A stretch of 64,000 bases of DNA from UBA6382 sp963617965 (GTDB taxonomy: Bacteria > Bacteroidota > Bacteroidia > Bacteroidales > Bacteroidaceae). Under the pieces are notes generated by a model. That model made no database searches. It was given only the letters and a program-made list of their open reading frames with translations, and was not told the origin of the DNA. The stretch's first letter is position 1. Each line of letters starts with the position of its first letter. Position numbers and translations under genes: made by a program. Location of the stretch: contig CAVEQO010000001.1 in NCBI GenBank assembly GCA_963617965.1, forward strand, positions 52,315 through 116,314. Direction: 5' to 3'. Positions 7,824-15,438 of this stretch are shown piece by piece.

Positions 7824-9968
7824 TTATTTCTTCTTGAATAGTTGTTCCACGTCAACCGACATGCCGGCAGAGAACGACGTGCCGCCGTTGAGCGGCGAGT
7901 TGTAGGCGTATGTCTTCGGCCGGTAATTGAATATGTTGTCCACGGAGAGAATGAGTCGCCATGCCCGGTAGAAACGCTGTGTCAGCGTGAACTTCCACAG
8001 CGAGTAGGCGGGCGACGAAGCGGAGGTGTAGGTGTCGTAGTTGCCCGACTCCAGCTCATGGTAGCGTGCTGCGGAGAGGTAGCGGCCGGTGAGGGCTGCG
8101 TCAATCTCGTAGTTCTTGAGTGTCTTGTGGTAGTCAATTCGTGCCGTCACCGAGTGCGGCCGCGTGTCGGAAGTGTTGGGCTTGCCGCTGCGGGTGTACT
8201 CGTGGAAATACGAGTAGCTTATCTTGCCGCCCAGCCCGCACGGGTAGCGTGCCAGAAGCGACACGTCGACACCGAGGAGGTTGCGTCCGTTGATGTTCTG
8301 GTAGACCATTGCGCCGCGGCCGTTCTCGAGGCTCCTGTCCCAGATGGTCGTTATTTCGTTGTCCACGATGTTGTAGTAGCCGGTGGCTGTCAGCGAATAG
8401 CGTTTCTTGGCGTATTCGCCCGACAGCGAGAACGAGTGGGATTTTTCGGAGCCGAGGTCGGGATTGCCGTAGATGTTGAACACGTTGGCCATGTTGAAGT
8501 CCATGTACATCTCCTTGAGCGTGGGCGCGCGGAAACCGCCGGAGTAGGAACCGCGCATACTGAGAGCCCCGGTACGGTAGACGGCGGCCACCTTGGGCGT
8601 TATTCTCCAGCTTGTCTTGGAGAAATAGTCGGCTCTGGCCCCGACCACCACGTTCCAGCTCCTCGACAGTATCCAGTCGGCCTGTGCGAAGGCGTCGGCG
8701 GTGTATTGCCGGTGACTGCCGCCGTCGGCAAACTGGTACGACATCAGGTAGTCGACCATTGCGTCGCCGCCCGCAGTGAGCGCAAGCTCTTCACTGAGGT
8801 GACGTGTGTAGACGGTGCGGATGGAGTTCTGCATGTTCTTGTAGTCGATGAAGTCCTTGCCTATCTCCTTGTAGTAGTCACTCTTGTCGTAGCGGTCGAA
8901 CGAGTAGGACACGTCAAGCTGGTCTTTTTCGCGAAACCGCGTGAGGAGACGCAGGCCGCCGCTGAAATCACGTGCGCGGTCATCGGCTATCGCCGACGAG
9001 TTGCGCTCGTGGAAATAGTAGCCGGCGCGTCCGGTGAGCGATGTGCGGTCGTTGAGCCGGTAGGTCAGCTTCTCCTTGAAATTCCACTGGCGTGTGCCGT
9101 ATACGCTCATCTGGTCGCCAGCCTGCTTCCCGTTGAGCGTGTACGAGCTTGTGCCGTCTGTCTGGACATTGGTGAGCGAGTTCCACTTGCCAGAGCGCAG
9201 CCCCAGGGATCCGCCGTGCCGCTGCTCGTTGTATTTGGAACCGAAATGGGTGTTGAAATTGAGCGACCACGGCTCGGTGGCTTTCTTGGTGATGATGTTG
9301 ATCACCGCACCGACGGAGTTGGAGCCGTAGAGGGCGGACGCTGCGCCCTTGACGATCTCTATGCGCTCTATGTTGTCGGTGGACACGCGCTGGAAGTCTA
9401 TGTTGTCAAGGGTCTCGCCCGCCATCCGTTCGCCGTCGATGAGGAAGAGTATGGACATTCCGCCCAGCCCCTGCATGGTGAGCGACACCTGCTGGTTCAT
9501 GGAGAGGGTGAACTCAAGCCCGGGAAGTTCCGTGAGAAGCACGTCCTTTATGTTGGTGGCGTCGGTCTTGGCAATGTCGCTGGCCGTTATTATCTGGGTC
9601 ACGACGGGTGTGTTGCTGAGCAGCTTCGGCGAGCGTGTGCCGGTCACGGTGACGGACTGCATGTTGATCATGTCCTCGGTGAGCGAGAAGTCAACCTTGG
9701 TGTCGGCGGTGGTGCGCACCTGTTTTGACGCGGCTATGTAGCCGGTGAGGTTGGCCTGTATGTCGTAGGTGCCGTCAGGCAGCTGCAGCGAGTAGTTGCC
9801 GTCCTTGTCGGCCTGGGTTGCATATTGCTTCCCCTCCACATGCACGTAGGCATAGGGCAGCGGTTCGCCCTGGGCGGTCGTGACACGCCCCCTGACGATA
9901 TGTTGCGAAGCGATGGCGGGAGCCGCAAAGCCGATGAAGAGAAGAACGGTTGTCAGGAATTTGTTCAT
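7824..9968 (-). CDS. hmuR: HmuR, TonB-dependent heme receptor
   Basis: Outer-membrane receptor of 714 residues. A signal peptide (ends IAS/Q) is followed by a carboxypeptidase-regulatory-like domain (about 22-105), a plug (TNIKDVLLTELPGLEF; INIITKK near 220) and a 22-strand-type barrel. Near residues 477-506 the barrel holds FRAP and then NPDL, the pair conserved in heme receptors, with histidines elsewhere for ligation. It lies 49 bases after hmuY and 9 before hmuS. Together these make heme the best substrate; a generic siderophore or cobalamin receptor is less likely. Confidence 0.9.
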   Translation of the reverse strand: MNKFLTTVLLFIGFAAPAIASQHIVRGRVTTAQGEPLPYAYVHVEGKQYATQADKDGNYSLQLPDGTYDIQANLTGYIAASKQVRTTADTKVDFSLTEDMINMQSVTVTGTRSPKLLSNTPVVTQIITASDIAKTDATNIKDVLLTELPGLEFTLSMNQQVSLTMQGLGGMSILFLIDGERMAGETLDNIDFQRVSTDNIERIEIVKGAASALYGSNSVGAVINIITKKATEPWSLNFNTHFGSKYNEQRHGGSLGLRSGKWNSLTNVQTDGTSSYTLNGKQAGDQMSVYGTRQWNFKEKLTYRLNDRTSLTGRAGYYFHERNSSAIADDRARDFSGGLRLLTRFREKDQLDVSYSFDRYDKSDYYKEIGKDFIDYKNMQNSIRTVYTRHLSEELALTAGGDAMVDYLMSYQFADGGSHRQYTADAFAQADWILSRSWNVVVGARADYFSKTSWRITPKVAAVYRTGALSMRGSYSGGFRAPTLKEMYMDFNMANVFNIYGNPDLGSEKSHSFSLSGEYAKKRYSLTATGYYNIVDNEITTIWDRSLENGRGAMVYQNINGRNLLGVDVSLLARYPCGLGGKISYSYFHEYTRSGKPNTSDTRPHSVTARIDYHKTLKNYEIDAALTGRYLSAARYHELESGNYDTYTSASSPAYSLWKFTLTQRFYRAWRLILSVDNIFNYRPKTYAYNSPLNGGTSFSAGMSVDVEQLFKKK

Positions 9969-10017
9969 TGGTGTCTGAAATGTGTTTTGGTTGGCCCGCA
10001 GACTTGCAGGCGTTGCA

Positions 10018-10674
10018 TTACTTTATAGGATAAATATACTCCAGCGAGATGAAGCCCTTGGTATTGCTCTTGTAGGGGTTGGAATAGCCCGTGAATTTCA
10101 CGGCGGCCATGCTGCCGTCCTTGGTGAGCAAGAGATACACGTTGCCGTCCATGGTGTAGACCGGCGGCATCGACGAGGTGTCTACGTCAAGCCACTTTGC
10201 CAGCACCTTGTTTATGGAAGCGTCGGCATAGTCTATGTAGCCCTCCATCATGTGCGACATGTCAATGGTTATCTTGCCGGGCTCGTCGGCGGTGAATTCC
10301 GAGGGGTCGGGCATGTGGAAAGTCCCCTTGCCGATATCGGCTTTCATGTCGTCAAGCGAGGTGTAACTTGTGCGGTAGGCGGCGCCGGAGTTGGTCTTGA
10401 TGTCGTAGCGGTGAATGGCAATGGTCCATTCCGCAGGAATGCCGTCGGTGTCGTCGTAGGCGAGGGTCGTCTGCGAGCCGTCGGCAAAATTCAGGTAAAC
10501 CCAGTTCGTGTAGGACGTGGCGTCCGCATTGCTGTAGGCGTTCTCTTTGTTTTTGCCGTCCGGCATCTCCGAAGGGTCGTCGTAGATGTTGTCGCAGGAA
10601 GACACGGCCAGCAGACCGGCGGCCAGTCCTGCCAGACAGGCAAATTTGCTGATAAGGTGAAGATTTACTGTCAT
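10018..10674 (-). CDS. hmuY: HmuY-family heme-binding lipoprotein
   Basis: Surface lipoprotein of 218 residues. The start is placed at 10674 (MTVNLHLISK) because the lipobox LLAVSSC then falls at Cys27; the frame could begin eight codons earlier. The mature part has HmuY-type blocks, NWVYLNFADG, WTIAIHRYDIKTNSG and the C-terminal VYLLLTKDGSMAAVKFTGY...KGFISLEYIYP. HmuY proteins bind heme at the cell surface and hand it to HmuR, here encoded 49 bases downstream. Two histidines or methionines would be expected as ligands; candidates are H in IAIHRYD and the HMPD and MSHMM stretches, not proven. Confidence 0.88.
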   Translation of the reverse strand: MTVNLHLISKFACLAGLAAGLLAVSSCDNIYDDPSEMPDGKNKENAYSNADATSYTNWVYLNFADGSQTTLAYDDTDGIPAEWTIAIHRYDIKTNSGAAYRTSYTSLDDMKADIGKGTFHMPDPSEFTADEPGKITIDMSHMMEGYIDYADASINKVLAKWLDVDTSSMPPVYTMDGNVYLLLTKDGSMAAVKFTGYSNPYKSNTKGFISLEYIYPIK

Positions 10675-10693
10675 AATGGAAAGGGGATTAAGC

Positions 10694-10757
10694 GGCAAAC
10701 CGGGTTTGCCCGAAAGAGGACTGTGGTTTCCCTGCCCGGTGCCGGGCAGAGGAAACC
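10694..10757 (-). promoter_or_regulatory. Double hairpin in the leader between the calycin gene and hmuY
   Basis: Two inverted repeats precede hmuY. One is a 17-base near-perfect palindrome (10694-10710, arms GGCAAACC/GGTTTGCC) ending 20 bases before the ATG. The other is a long hairpin (10725-10757) with arms GGTTTCC-CTGCCCGG pairing with their complement and one bulged base. There is no T-run, so an attenuator, a processing site or an operator is possible. Heme or iron control would make sense here but is only inferred. Confidence 0.5.
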
Positions 10758-10800
10758 ATAATCCTCAACACTTGATTCGTGCGCAAAGGGAAGATCCCTG

Positions 10801-11646
10801 TTATTTTTCCGCCGGAGCCTCGCCTTGGGCAAAGGTGATGTTCAGGCCGCCCATTACCGCAGGCAGGGTGAATACCACACTGTATGTTTCCTTGTCCGAG
10901 GAGACCGTACCTTCCAGGGTGCAGTCGTATTCGCGCGGGTCGCTGCCTCCCATGCTCATCGAGAACTTGCCCGAACCGCTGAGTGTAAGGCCGTCGGCTG
11001 TCTTGGCCGCACTGACACCCGTGATGGTTGTCTCTCCCCATTTCTGCGAAGTGAGCTTCACGTCTACAGTGCCGTCTTCGTTGGCGGTGATGCTGAGTTT
11101 TTCCCCGTCCTGTGTAAGGCCGCTGAAGTAAGCGCAGCTTCCGTTTGTCCAACCGTCATAACTTCCAGCAAGCAGTTTTGCGGCCGGAGCCTCGCCGAGG
11201 GTGAAGGTCAGTGTTGTGCCGCCCATCACGCCAGGGTATGTGATGACGACGCTAACGGTCTTCTTGTCCTTGCTCACCGTACCTTCCAAGGTGCAGTCGT
11301 AAGTGCTGGTGCTGCCGTGCATGCCCAGAGAGGCGGTGCCGGTGCCGGTGAGCTTGAAGCCGGTTCCTTCCTCAACGGCCTTGACATCGTTGAAAGTCGC
11401 CGTACCCCACTGGTTCGACACCAGCAGCACGCTCATCTTGTTGTCGGTTGCGGCTATCGTCAACTTTTCGTTGTCGGTTGCCATGGGCGTGGGGGAATAT
11501 TTGAACGATGCGCTTGTCCATCCGGCATACTCCCCGGACAGGCTCGTCCATGCCGGTGTGTCGTCTTTGTCATCGCTGCATGAGGAAACAGTGAAAACCG
11601 CAAGCATCAGCATGAGGATGCCCAAACTTTTTGAAATTTTTTCCAT
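10801..11646 (-). CDS. Lipoprotein with two tandem calycin-like domains
   Basis: Lipoprotein of 281 residues; start taken at MEKISKSLG because it gives a signal peptide with lipobox VSSC (Cys23). The mature protein is an internal duplication: domain 1 (about 34-155) and domain 2 (about 156-281) both contain an opening SGxYxGWT, a DYDCTLEGTVSxDKxT-like block and VMGGxxxTFxxGEAPA. This is the calycin-like beta-barrel family found in Bacteroidetes lipoproteins. Its place 126 bases ahead of hmuY on the same strand suggests a role in heme or iron handling, perhaps another ligand-binding lipoprotein, though no ligand can be read from the sequence. Confidence 0.75.
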   Translation of the reverse strand: MEKISKSLGILMLMLAVFTVSSCSDDKDDTPAWTSLSGEYAGWTSASFKYSPTPMATDNEKLTIAATDNKMSVLLVSNQWGTATFNDVKAVEEGTGFKLTGTGTASLGMHGSTSTYDCTLEGTVSKDKKTVSVVITYPGVMGGTTLTFTLGEAPAAKLLAGSYDGWTNGSCAYFSGLTQDGEKLSITANEDGTVDVKLTSQKWGETTITGVSAAKTADGLTLSGSGKFSMSMGGSDPREYDCTLEGTVSSDKETYSVVFTLPAVMGGLNITFAQGEAPAEK

Positions 11647-12397
11647 AACAATTGAATATTGAATGCTTAAAACGTTTATAAAATGTCTTGTCCTAACGGT
11701 TTGCAAAATTACAGGGTCTCCGAAAGGGCGGCAATACTTAAAAGTAGTGATTTTGCCGCCGTCCGGTCGTTAGAACTTGGCATTGCGGCAAACAAGGGCG
11801 ACTCTCCGCCTGTCCGGCAGTCCCGTTTCCCTTTGGTTTTATGCGGTTTGCGGCATGGCTTTGCCGAATCATGCGATTGGCCGGAAACGCAGATATTGAT
11901 TGGAATCAAAGGGCAAAGCCAGTGCGCCGCTTTTCCCCTTTATGCGGGACAGGAACGCACATTACAATGTCGCGAAGCCCTCTTGGCGTGAAAAATGCTG
12001 ATGCGGAAGAAAAAATGCTTGATCTCAAGAAAAATCCGTTTGATCTCACGGATGCGTTTCGCCCGGAACTCTGTTGCGTTCCGGTGGAAACGGAACAGCC
12101 CTCCGCCCGAAATGGTTTTCCGTTTCGGGCGGAGGGCCGCCGTGAGATCAAACAGAAATTCCGTCGTCTCAAGCTTTTTTTTCTTCCGCACGGGCTTTTT
12201 CCCCATACTGTCTTTCCTCTGCCTTCCGGAAAGCTTGGAACAATAAAGTTTTACTGTGCTTGCCATGGGGCGGCAGGCTCTCTCCCGAACAAAATCGGCA
12301 GCAATTTTCTTCAAAAAAATCTGTAGGGGATTTTACTTTTCCATTTTCATCGGGTCATAAAGCCGTAACGTTTATCAAAACATTGGAGACTACGATT
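11647..12397. other. Non-coding stretch of 750 bases between divergent units
   Basis: No credible gene. Short open frames on both strands here have no start signals or family resemblance, and their basic, phenylalanine-rich translations come from the palindromic sequence. 11647-12002 shows nothing I recognise apart from being the promoter region of the calycin/hmu unit. 12003-12189 holds the nested palindrome listed separately. The last 200 bases precede the ECF operon; I see no exact TAnnTTTG box there. Confidence 0.6.
12003..12189. repeat. Nested palindromic element of about 187 bases
   Basis: Outer arms 12003-12051 and 12140-12189 are imperfect inverted copies of about 50 bases, with identical ends (GCGGAAGAAAAAA outside, TTTGATCTCACGG inside, 13 bases exact). 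Inside them lies a perfect 14-bp stem, 12099-12112 with 12123-12136 (CCCTCCGCCCGAAA), with a 10-base loop, and a small TTCCG/CGGAA hairpin. No transposase is present. It could be a non-autonomous mobile palindrome (MITE-like), a structured RNA or a long terminator. I see no target-site duplication. Confidence 0.6.
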
Positions 12398-12781
12398 ATG
12401 AGGACAAGGATGGATTTAAGGAAAGCGATACTCATCGGCATGATGGAAGTGGTTTGCACTATAGGCTTTGCGCAGCATAGACACCATGGCCATATACATC
12501 ACTCGCACAGCCGTTATGGGTACTGCCGCCCCGCTGTGGCAACGGTGGTGAGCCGTCCGGGTGTCACTTTTCACGTCAGCAACCGGCTGAGCAAGAAAGA
12601 CCGTCTGTACATGGCGTTGGCATATCTGAAGAACCACAAGGCTCTCAGCATCTCCAAGTACAGCAAGATGACCGGCTTGACACGTGCCACTGCCGAAGCT
12701 GAGCTGGACGCTTTCGCTGTCAGCAAGGGCAATCCCATCAAGATGGTTATGAACGGCAAGAAAAAGCTCTATGTGGTATGA
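12398..12781 (+). CDS. Exported His-rich protein with helix-turn-helix-like C-terminal domain
   Basis: 127 residues, starting MRTRMDLRKAI. Residues 1-26 look like a signal peptide ending GFAQ. Next comes a His/Tyr-rich stretch (HRHHGHIHHSHSRYGY) that could bind metal. The C-terminal 65 residues (SKKDRLYMALAYLKNHK...SISKYSKMTGLTRATAEAELDAF) look like a winged-helix or HTH fold, odd for an exported protein. The last codons overlap the sigma gene by four bases, so it is translationally coupled as first gene of the operon. Similar proteins occur in Bacteroidetes, but I know of no function. If the signal is not cleaved it could be a membrane-tethered regulator. Confidence 0.75.
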   Translation: MRTRMDLRKAILIGMMEVVCTIGFAQHRHHGHIHHSHSRYGYCRPAVATVVSRPGVTFHVSNRLSKKDRLYMALAYLKNHKALSISKYSKMTGLTRATAEAELDAFAVSKGNPIKMVMNGKKKLYVV

Positions 12782-13317
12782 TGATTGAGGACAAAGTCAT
12801 CATCCGAGCTGTTCGTGAGAAATCTGAAACGGGCTTCCGGCTCCTGATGCAGAAATACAAGCAACCCGTCTACTGGCACATCCGCCGGCTGGTGGTTGTC
12901 CACGATGATGCACAAGATGCCACGCAGGAAACTTTCATCCGGATCTTCCGGTCCTTCGGCAAGTTCAGGGACGAGAACTCTTTCCGCGGCTGGATCTTCC
13001 GAATAGCCACCAACGAGGCACTCCGAATGATCGAAAGCCGGAAGCAAGGGATGGTGTCGCTGGATGAGGACGAAAACGGGACAAACCGCATCATGGCAAG
13101 CGACTATGTGGATTTCACCGACTTGGAGGCAGTGAAACTTCAAAAGGCAATCCACTCGTTGCCCACCAAGCAGCAGGCCGTGTTCAGCCTCCGCTATTAC
13201 GACGAACTCAGTTATGAGGAGATAGCGGAAGCCACAGGCTCCACCGCCTCCTCTGCCAAGGCGAACTTCCATATTGCCAAGGAGAAGATTGTCAAGTATA
13301 TGAATTCGAACGACTAA
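12778..13317 (+). CDS. ECF-type RNA polymerase sigma factor
   Basis: 179 residues with the two sigma-70 domains. Region 2 spans about 22-90 (DDAQDATQETFIRIFRSFGKF, then SFRGWIFRIATNEALRMI). Region 4 spans about 115-170 (LPTKQQAVFSLRYYDELSYEEIAEATGSTASSAKANFHIAKEKI). The start MMIEDK overlaps the preceding stop (ATGA). A membrane-anchored small protein follows 13 bases later, the usual position of the cognate anti-sigma. It likely directs transcription of this operon in response to envelope stress, which is an inference from gene order. Confidence 0.92.
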   Translation: MMIEDKVIIRAVREKSETGFRLLMQKYKQPVYWHIRRLVVVHDDAQDATQETFIRIFRSFGKFRDENSFRGWIFRIATNEALRMIESRKQGMVSLDEDENGTNRIMASDYVDFTDLEAVKLQKAIHSLPTKQQAVFSLRYYDELSYEEIAEATGSTASSAKANFHIAKEKIVKYMNSND

Positions 13318-13330
13318 CAAGAATCAAGAC

Positions 13331-13633
13331 ATGAACAAAGAATTTGATTTCGGCCATATCGGCAAGCGAATGCCTTATAGCACACCCGACGGATTCTTCG
13401 ACCAGCTTGAAGAGGATATCCGGAAAGAGGTGAAGCCTGCGAAGTCGCACTCCCTTTTGCGAACAGTCCTTGCCGTGGCTGCATCCGTAGCCCTGATTGT
13501 CACAAGCATGAACTTCCCCAAGTCCGACAAAGTCTCCATCAACGATGTGGACCAGGCTTTCAGCCAGCTCACCGCCGACGACCAGGATTACTTGCTGGAC
13601 ATCTATCAGGAAGATGTCTTTATCAACGAGTAG
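13331..13633 (+). CDS. Small single-pass membrane protein, probable anti-sigma factor
   Basis: 100 residues. An N-terminal cytoplasmic part (MNKEFDFGHIGKRMPYSTPDGFF) is followed by one membrane segment (LLRTVLAVAASVALIVTS, about 43-60) and an acidic periplasmic tail with a helix-like SINDVDQAFSQLTADDQDYLLDIY. The MPYxxPxGFF opening is common in small Bacteroidetes proteins encoded just after ECF sigma factors. No zinc-binding HxxxCxxC anti-sigma motif is present, so sigma binding is inferred from order and topology. Confidence 0.7.
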   Translation: MNKEFDFGHIGKRMPYSTPDGFFDQLEEDIRKEVKPAKSHSLLRTVLAVAASVALIVTSMNFPKSDKVSINDVDQAFSQLTADDQDYLLDIYQEDVFINE

Positions 13634-13670
13634 GTCTCCCCGACAAGAAACATATGTAACATAAAAACAG

Positions 13671-14150
13671 ATGATTATGAAGCATTTAACCAGAATTTTC
13701 GTTATCACAGTCATGATGATTGTGTCCTGTGCCACTGTTTTTGCACAGCAGAGCTCCCCACAGCGTCCTACCCGGAAGCAGCGCATCTCCCGTGAACAGC
13801 TTGCCGAGGTGCAGGCAAAGCACATTGCCGGCGATCTGGCTTTCGGTGATGACGTAACGGAAAAGTTTGTCGCCACCTATTGCAATTACCAGAAGGAAAT
13901 TTGGGCTTTGGGCCCCCGCCAACGTCCTAACAAACAAGGCTCATCAGAGCAGGAAAACGAGGAGTTCATCAAGCAACGCTTTGCCATGAGCGAAAAAATC
14001 CTCAATATTCGTCAGAAGTACTACAAGGAATACTCCAAGTTCCTCACACAGGCACAGATAGAAAAAGTGTACGAGCAGGAACGCAAGATAATGAGCAGGC
14101 ATGCCAAACGAGGGCAAAAACGTGCAACATCAAAACAGCGCAATTCATGA
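13671..14150 (+). CDS. Periplasmic Spy/CpxP-like helical protein
   Basis: 159 residues (157 if the second ATG at 13677 is used). A signal peptide ends VFAQ, after which the protein is charged and helical with no cysteines. The C-terminal block FAMSEKILNIRQKYYKEYSKFLTQAQIEKVYEQERK resembles the LTxxQ helices of Spy/CpxP chaperones. The family usually sits after ECF sigma and anti-sigma genes in Bacteroidetes, as here. A chaperone or stress-sensing role in the periplasm is therefore likely but unproven. Its stop overlaps the next ATG by four bases. Confidence 0.7.
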   Translation: MIMKHLTRIFVITVMMIVSCATVFAQQSSPQRPTRKQRISREQLAEVQAKHIAGDLAFGDDVTEKFVATYCNYQKEIWALGPRQRPNKQGSSEQENEEFIKQRFAMSEKILNIRQKYYKEYSKFLTQAQIEKVYEQERKIMSRHAKRGQKRATSKQRNS

Positions 14151-15037
14151 AATACAGAACATTCCTTATCCTCGCCTTGCTGGGCTTTCTCGGCAAGGGC
14201 GAGACTATTGCACAAGAGATCACATTCTCAAGAGAGACTTTTCAGGCGGGAAACATGACCTTGCCATATCGCAAGGCTACCATTCCCGGCTTTGGCGACA
14301 AGACGTCTATTGTCATATATCTGCATGGAGGCACCAGCAAAGGGAACGACAACGAAACCCAAATGCAAGAGCCAGGCGTCACATCCATCAGCTCTTGGCT
14401 GCGCGACAACAACCGCAAGAGCATCATGCTTGTTCCGCAATGTCCCAAGGACAAGTCTTGGCTTGGCGTTACACAAGATGCCCTTGTCAGTTTGATACGT
14501 ACCTTTATCGACAGGGGTGTTGCCGATGCCTCAAAAGTATATATACTGGGCGGCTCCATGGGCGGTACAGGCACATGGAACATGCTGTCAAATCATCCCG
14601 AACTGTTTGCGGCAGCCATGCCTGTTGCAGGAAATCCAACTGGCCTGGATGCAGAAAACATTTCAAAAACTCCTGTGTTTACTGTAATGGGAACAGCGGA
14701 CAACATCATGAAAATATCCAATGTGGAAGAGTTCCTGACGGCCATGGATGCTTACAACGCAGAGTACAACTTCGACACCGAAGAGGGCTGGACTCATGAG
14801 GATGTGTGCAAGAAAAGCTATACTGACGAACGTCTGGATTGGGTGTTCAGCCACTCCAAAGAACCGGCAACAGGTATAGCAGACATCGGCAATACAGACA
14901 ATAAGACCATAAGCACAACCTGGTATTCTGCCAATGGCCGGAAGTTGGAGTCGGAGCCGTCACAAAGAGGTGTCTATATCAAGAAATGCGTTTATGACAA
15001 CGGCAGAAGTTCCTCGGGAAAGTACTACAGGAACTAA
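14147..15037 (+). CDS. Secreted alpha/beta hydrolase (PHB-depolymerase/feruloyl-esterase-like)
   Basis: 296 residues with a signal peptide (MKYRTFLILALLGFLGKGETIAQ). The hydrolase core has VIYLHGGTSKG for the oxyanion hole, GGSMGGTGTW with the nucleophile Ser (about residue 134), an Asp in VMGTADNIM and a His in WTHEDV, a complete triad in order. The last 45 residues (TTWYSANGRKLE...QRGVYIKK) are outside the fold and look like a Bacteroidetes C-terminal secretion tail, though not a textbook type IX one. The gene overlaps its upstream neighbour by four bases and is the last in the ECF operon. Substrate unknown; carbohydrate ester or polyester are possible. Confidence 0.8.
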   Translation: MKYRTFLILALLGFLGKGETIAQEITFSRETFQAGNMTLPYRKATIPGFGDKTSIVIYLHGGTSKGNDNETQMQEPGVTSISSWLRDNNRKSIMLVPQCPKDKSWLGVTQDALVSLIRTFIDRGVADASKVYILGGSMGGTGTWNMLSNHPELFAAAMPVAGNPTGLDAENISKTPVFTVMGTADNIMKISNVEEFLTAMDAYNAEYNFDTEEGWTHEDVCKKSYTDERLDWVFSHSKEPATGIADIGNTDNKTISTTWYSANGRKLESEPSQRGVYIKKCVYDNGRSSSGKYYRN

Positions 15038-15131
15038 GGGAGAAAGCACACTATAAGTTCCTGTGCCATTGTTCGTGCGTTGAAATGAAATCATTATAGA
15101 CCGGGCTGCCAACTGCGGCGATAGAGTACAA

Positions 15132-15182
15132 AAAAAGGAAATCCCACACTTCTCTGACAGAGACGTGCGGGATTTCCTTTTT
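15132..15182. terminator. Strong bidirectional terminator
   Basis: Stem AAAAAGGAAATCCC (15132-15145) pairs with 15069-type right arm at 15169-15182, which ends in a T-run. CAC/GTG and TCTCT/AGAGA extend the stem inwards with two mismatches. It lies after the hydrolase gene and beyond the 3' end of the minus-strand tRNA, so it can serve both. Confidence 0.85.
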
Positions 15183-15189
15183 AACCAAG

Positions 15190-15262
15190 TTGCGGAGGCA
15201 AGACTCGAACATGCGACCTCCAGGTTATGAGCCTGGCGAGCTACCAACTGCTCCACTCCGCG
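15190..15262 (-). tRNA. tRNA-Met(CAT), initiator type
   Basis: A 73-base cloverleaf on the minus strand: CGCGGAG acceptor, D arm GAGC/GCTC, anticodon stem CCAGG/CCTGG with loop CTCATAA, and T loop TTCGAGT. The first base C faces A72, the mismatch that marks bacterial initiator tRNA. The 29-31:39-41 pairs are A-T, G-C, G-C rather than the usual three G-C pairs. The T stem has one T-T mismatch. CCA is not encoded. Confidence 0.9.
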
Positions 15263-15438
15263 ATATTACCTGTTCTGTGGGTGCAAAGGTAGAGTTTTTT
15301 TTCGGGAAAAAGTAGCAGTTTTCTGGAAAAGTGGGGTGCGAGGGTTTGCTGACTGGTGCCTTTTTTGTTTGGTTTTATTGTTTTGCAAAGCAAAGGTGTC
15401 GAAAAAAGAGTATGGGGGGGGGTAAAAGAGACTATTCC

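Noticed and set aside
6165..9728. Two long plus-strand open frames (558 and 629 codons) opposite hmuS and hmuR
   Set aside because: They lie antisense to well-recognised genes. Their translations are Val/Gly/Arg-rich with no motif, as expected from the opposite strand of GC-rich coding DNA.
11906..12314. Short basic open frames on both strands in the palindromic region
   Set aside because: The translations mirror the inverted repeats (KKKK, FFFF and Arg runs). No ribosome site or homologue is evident.
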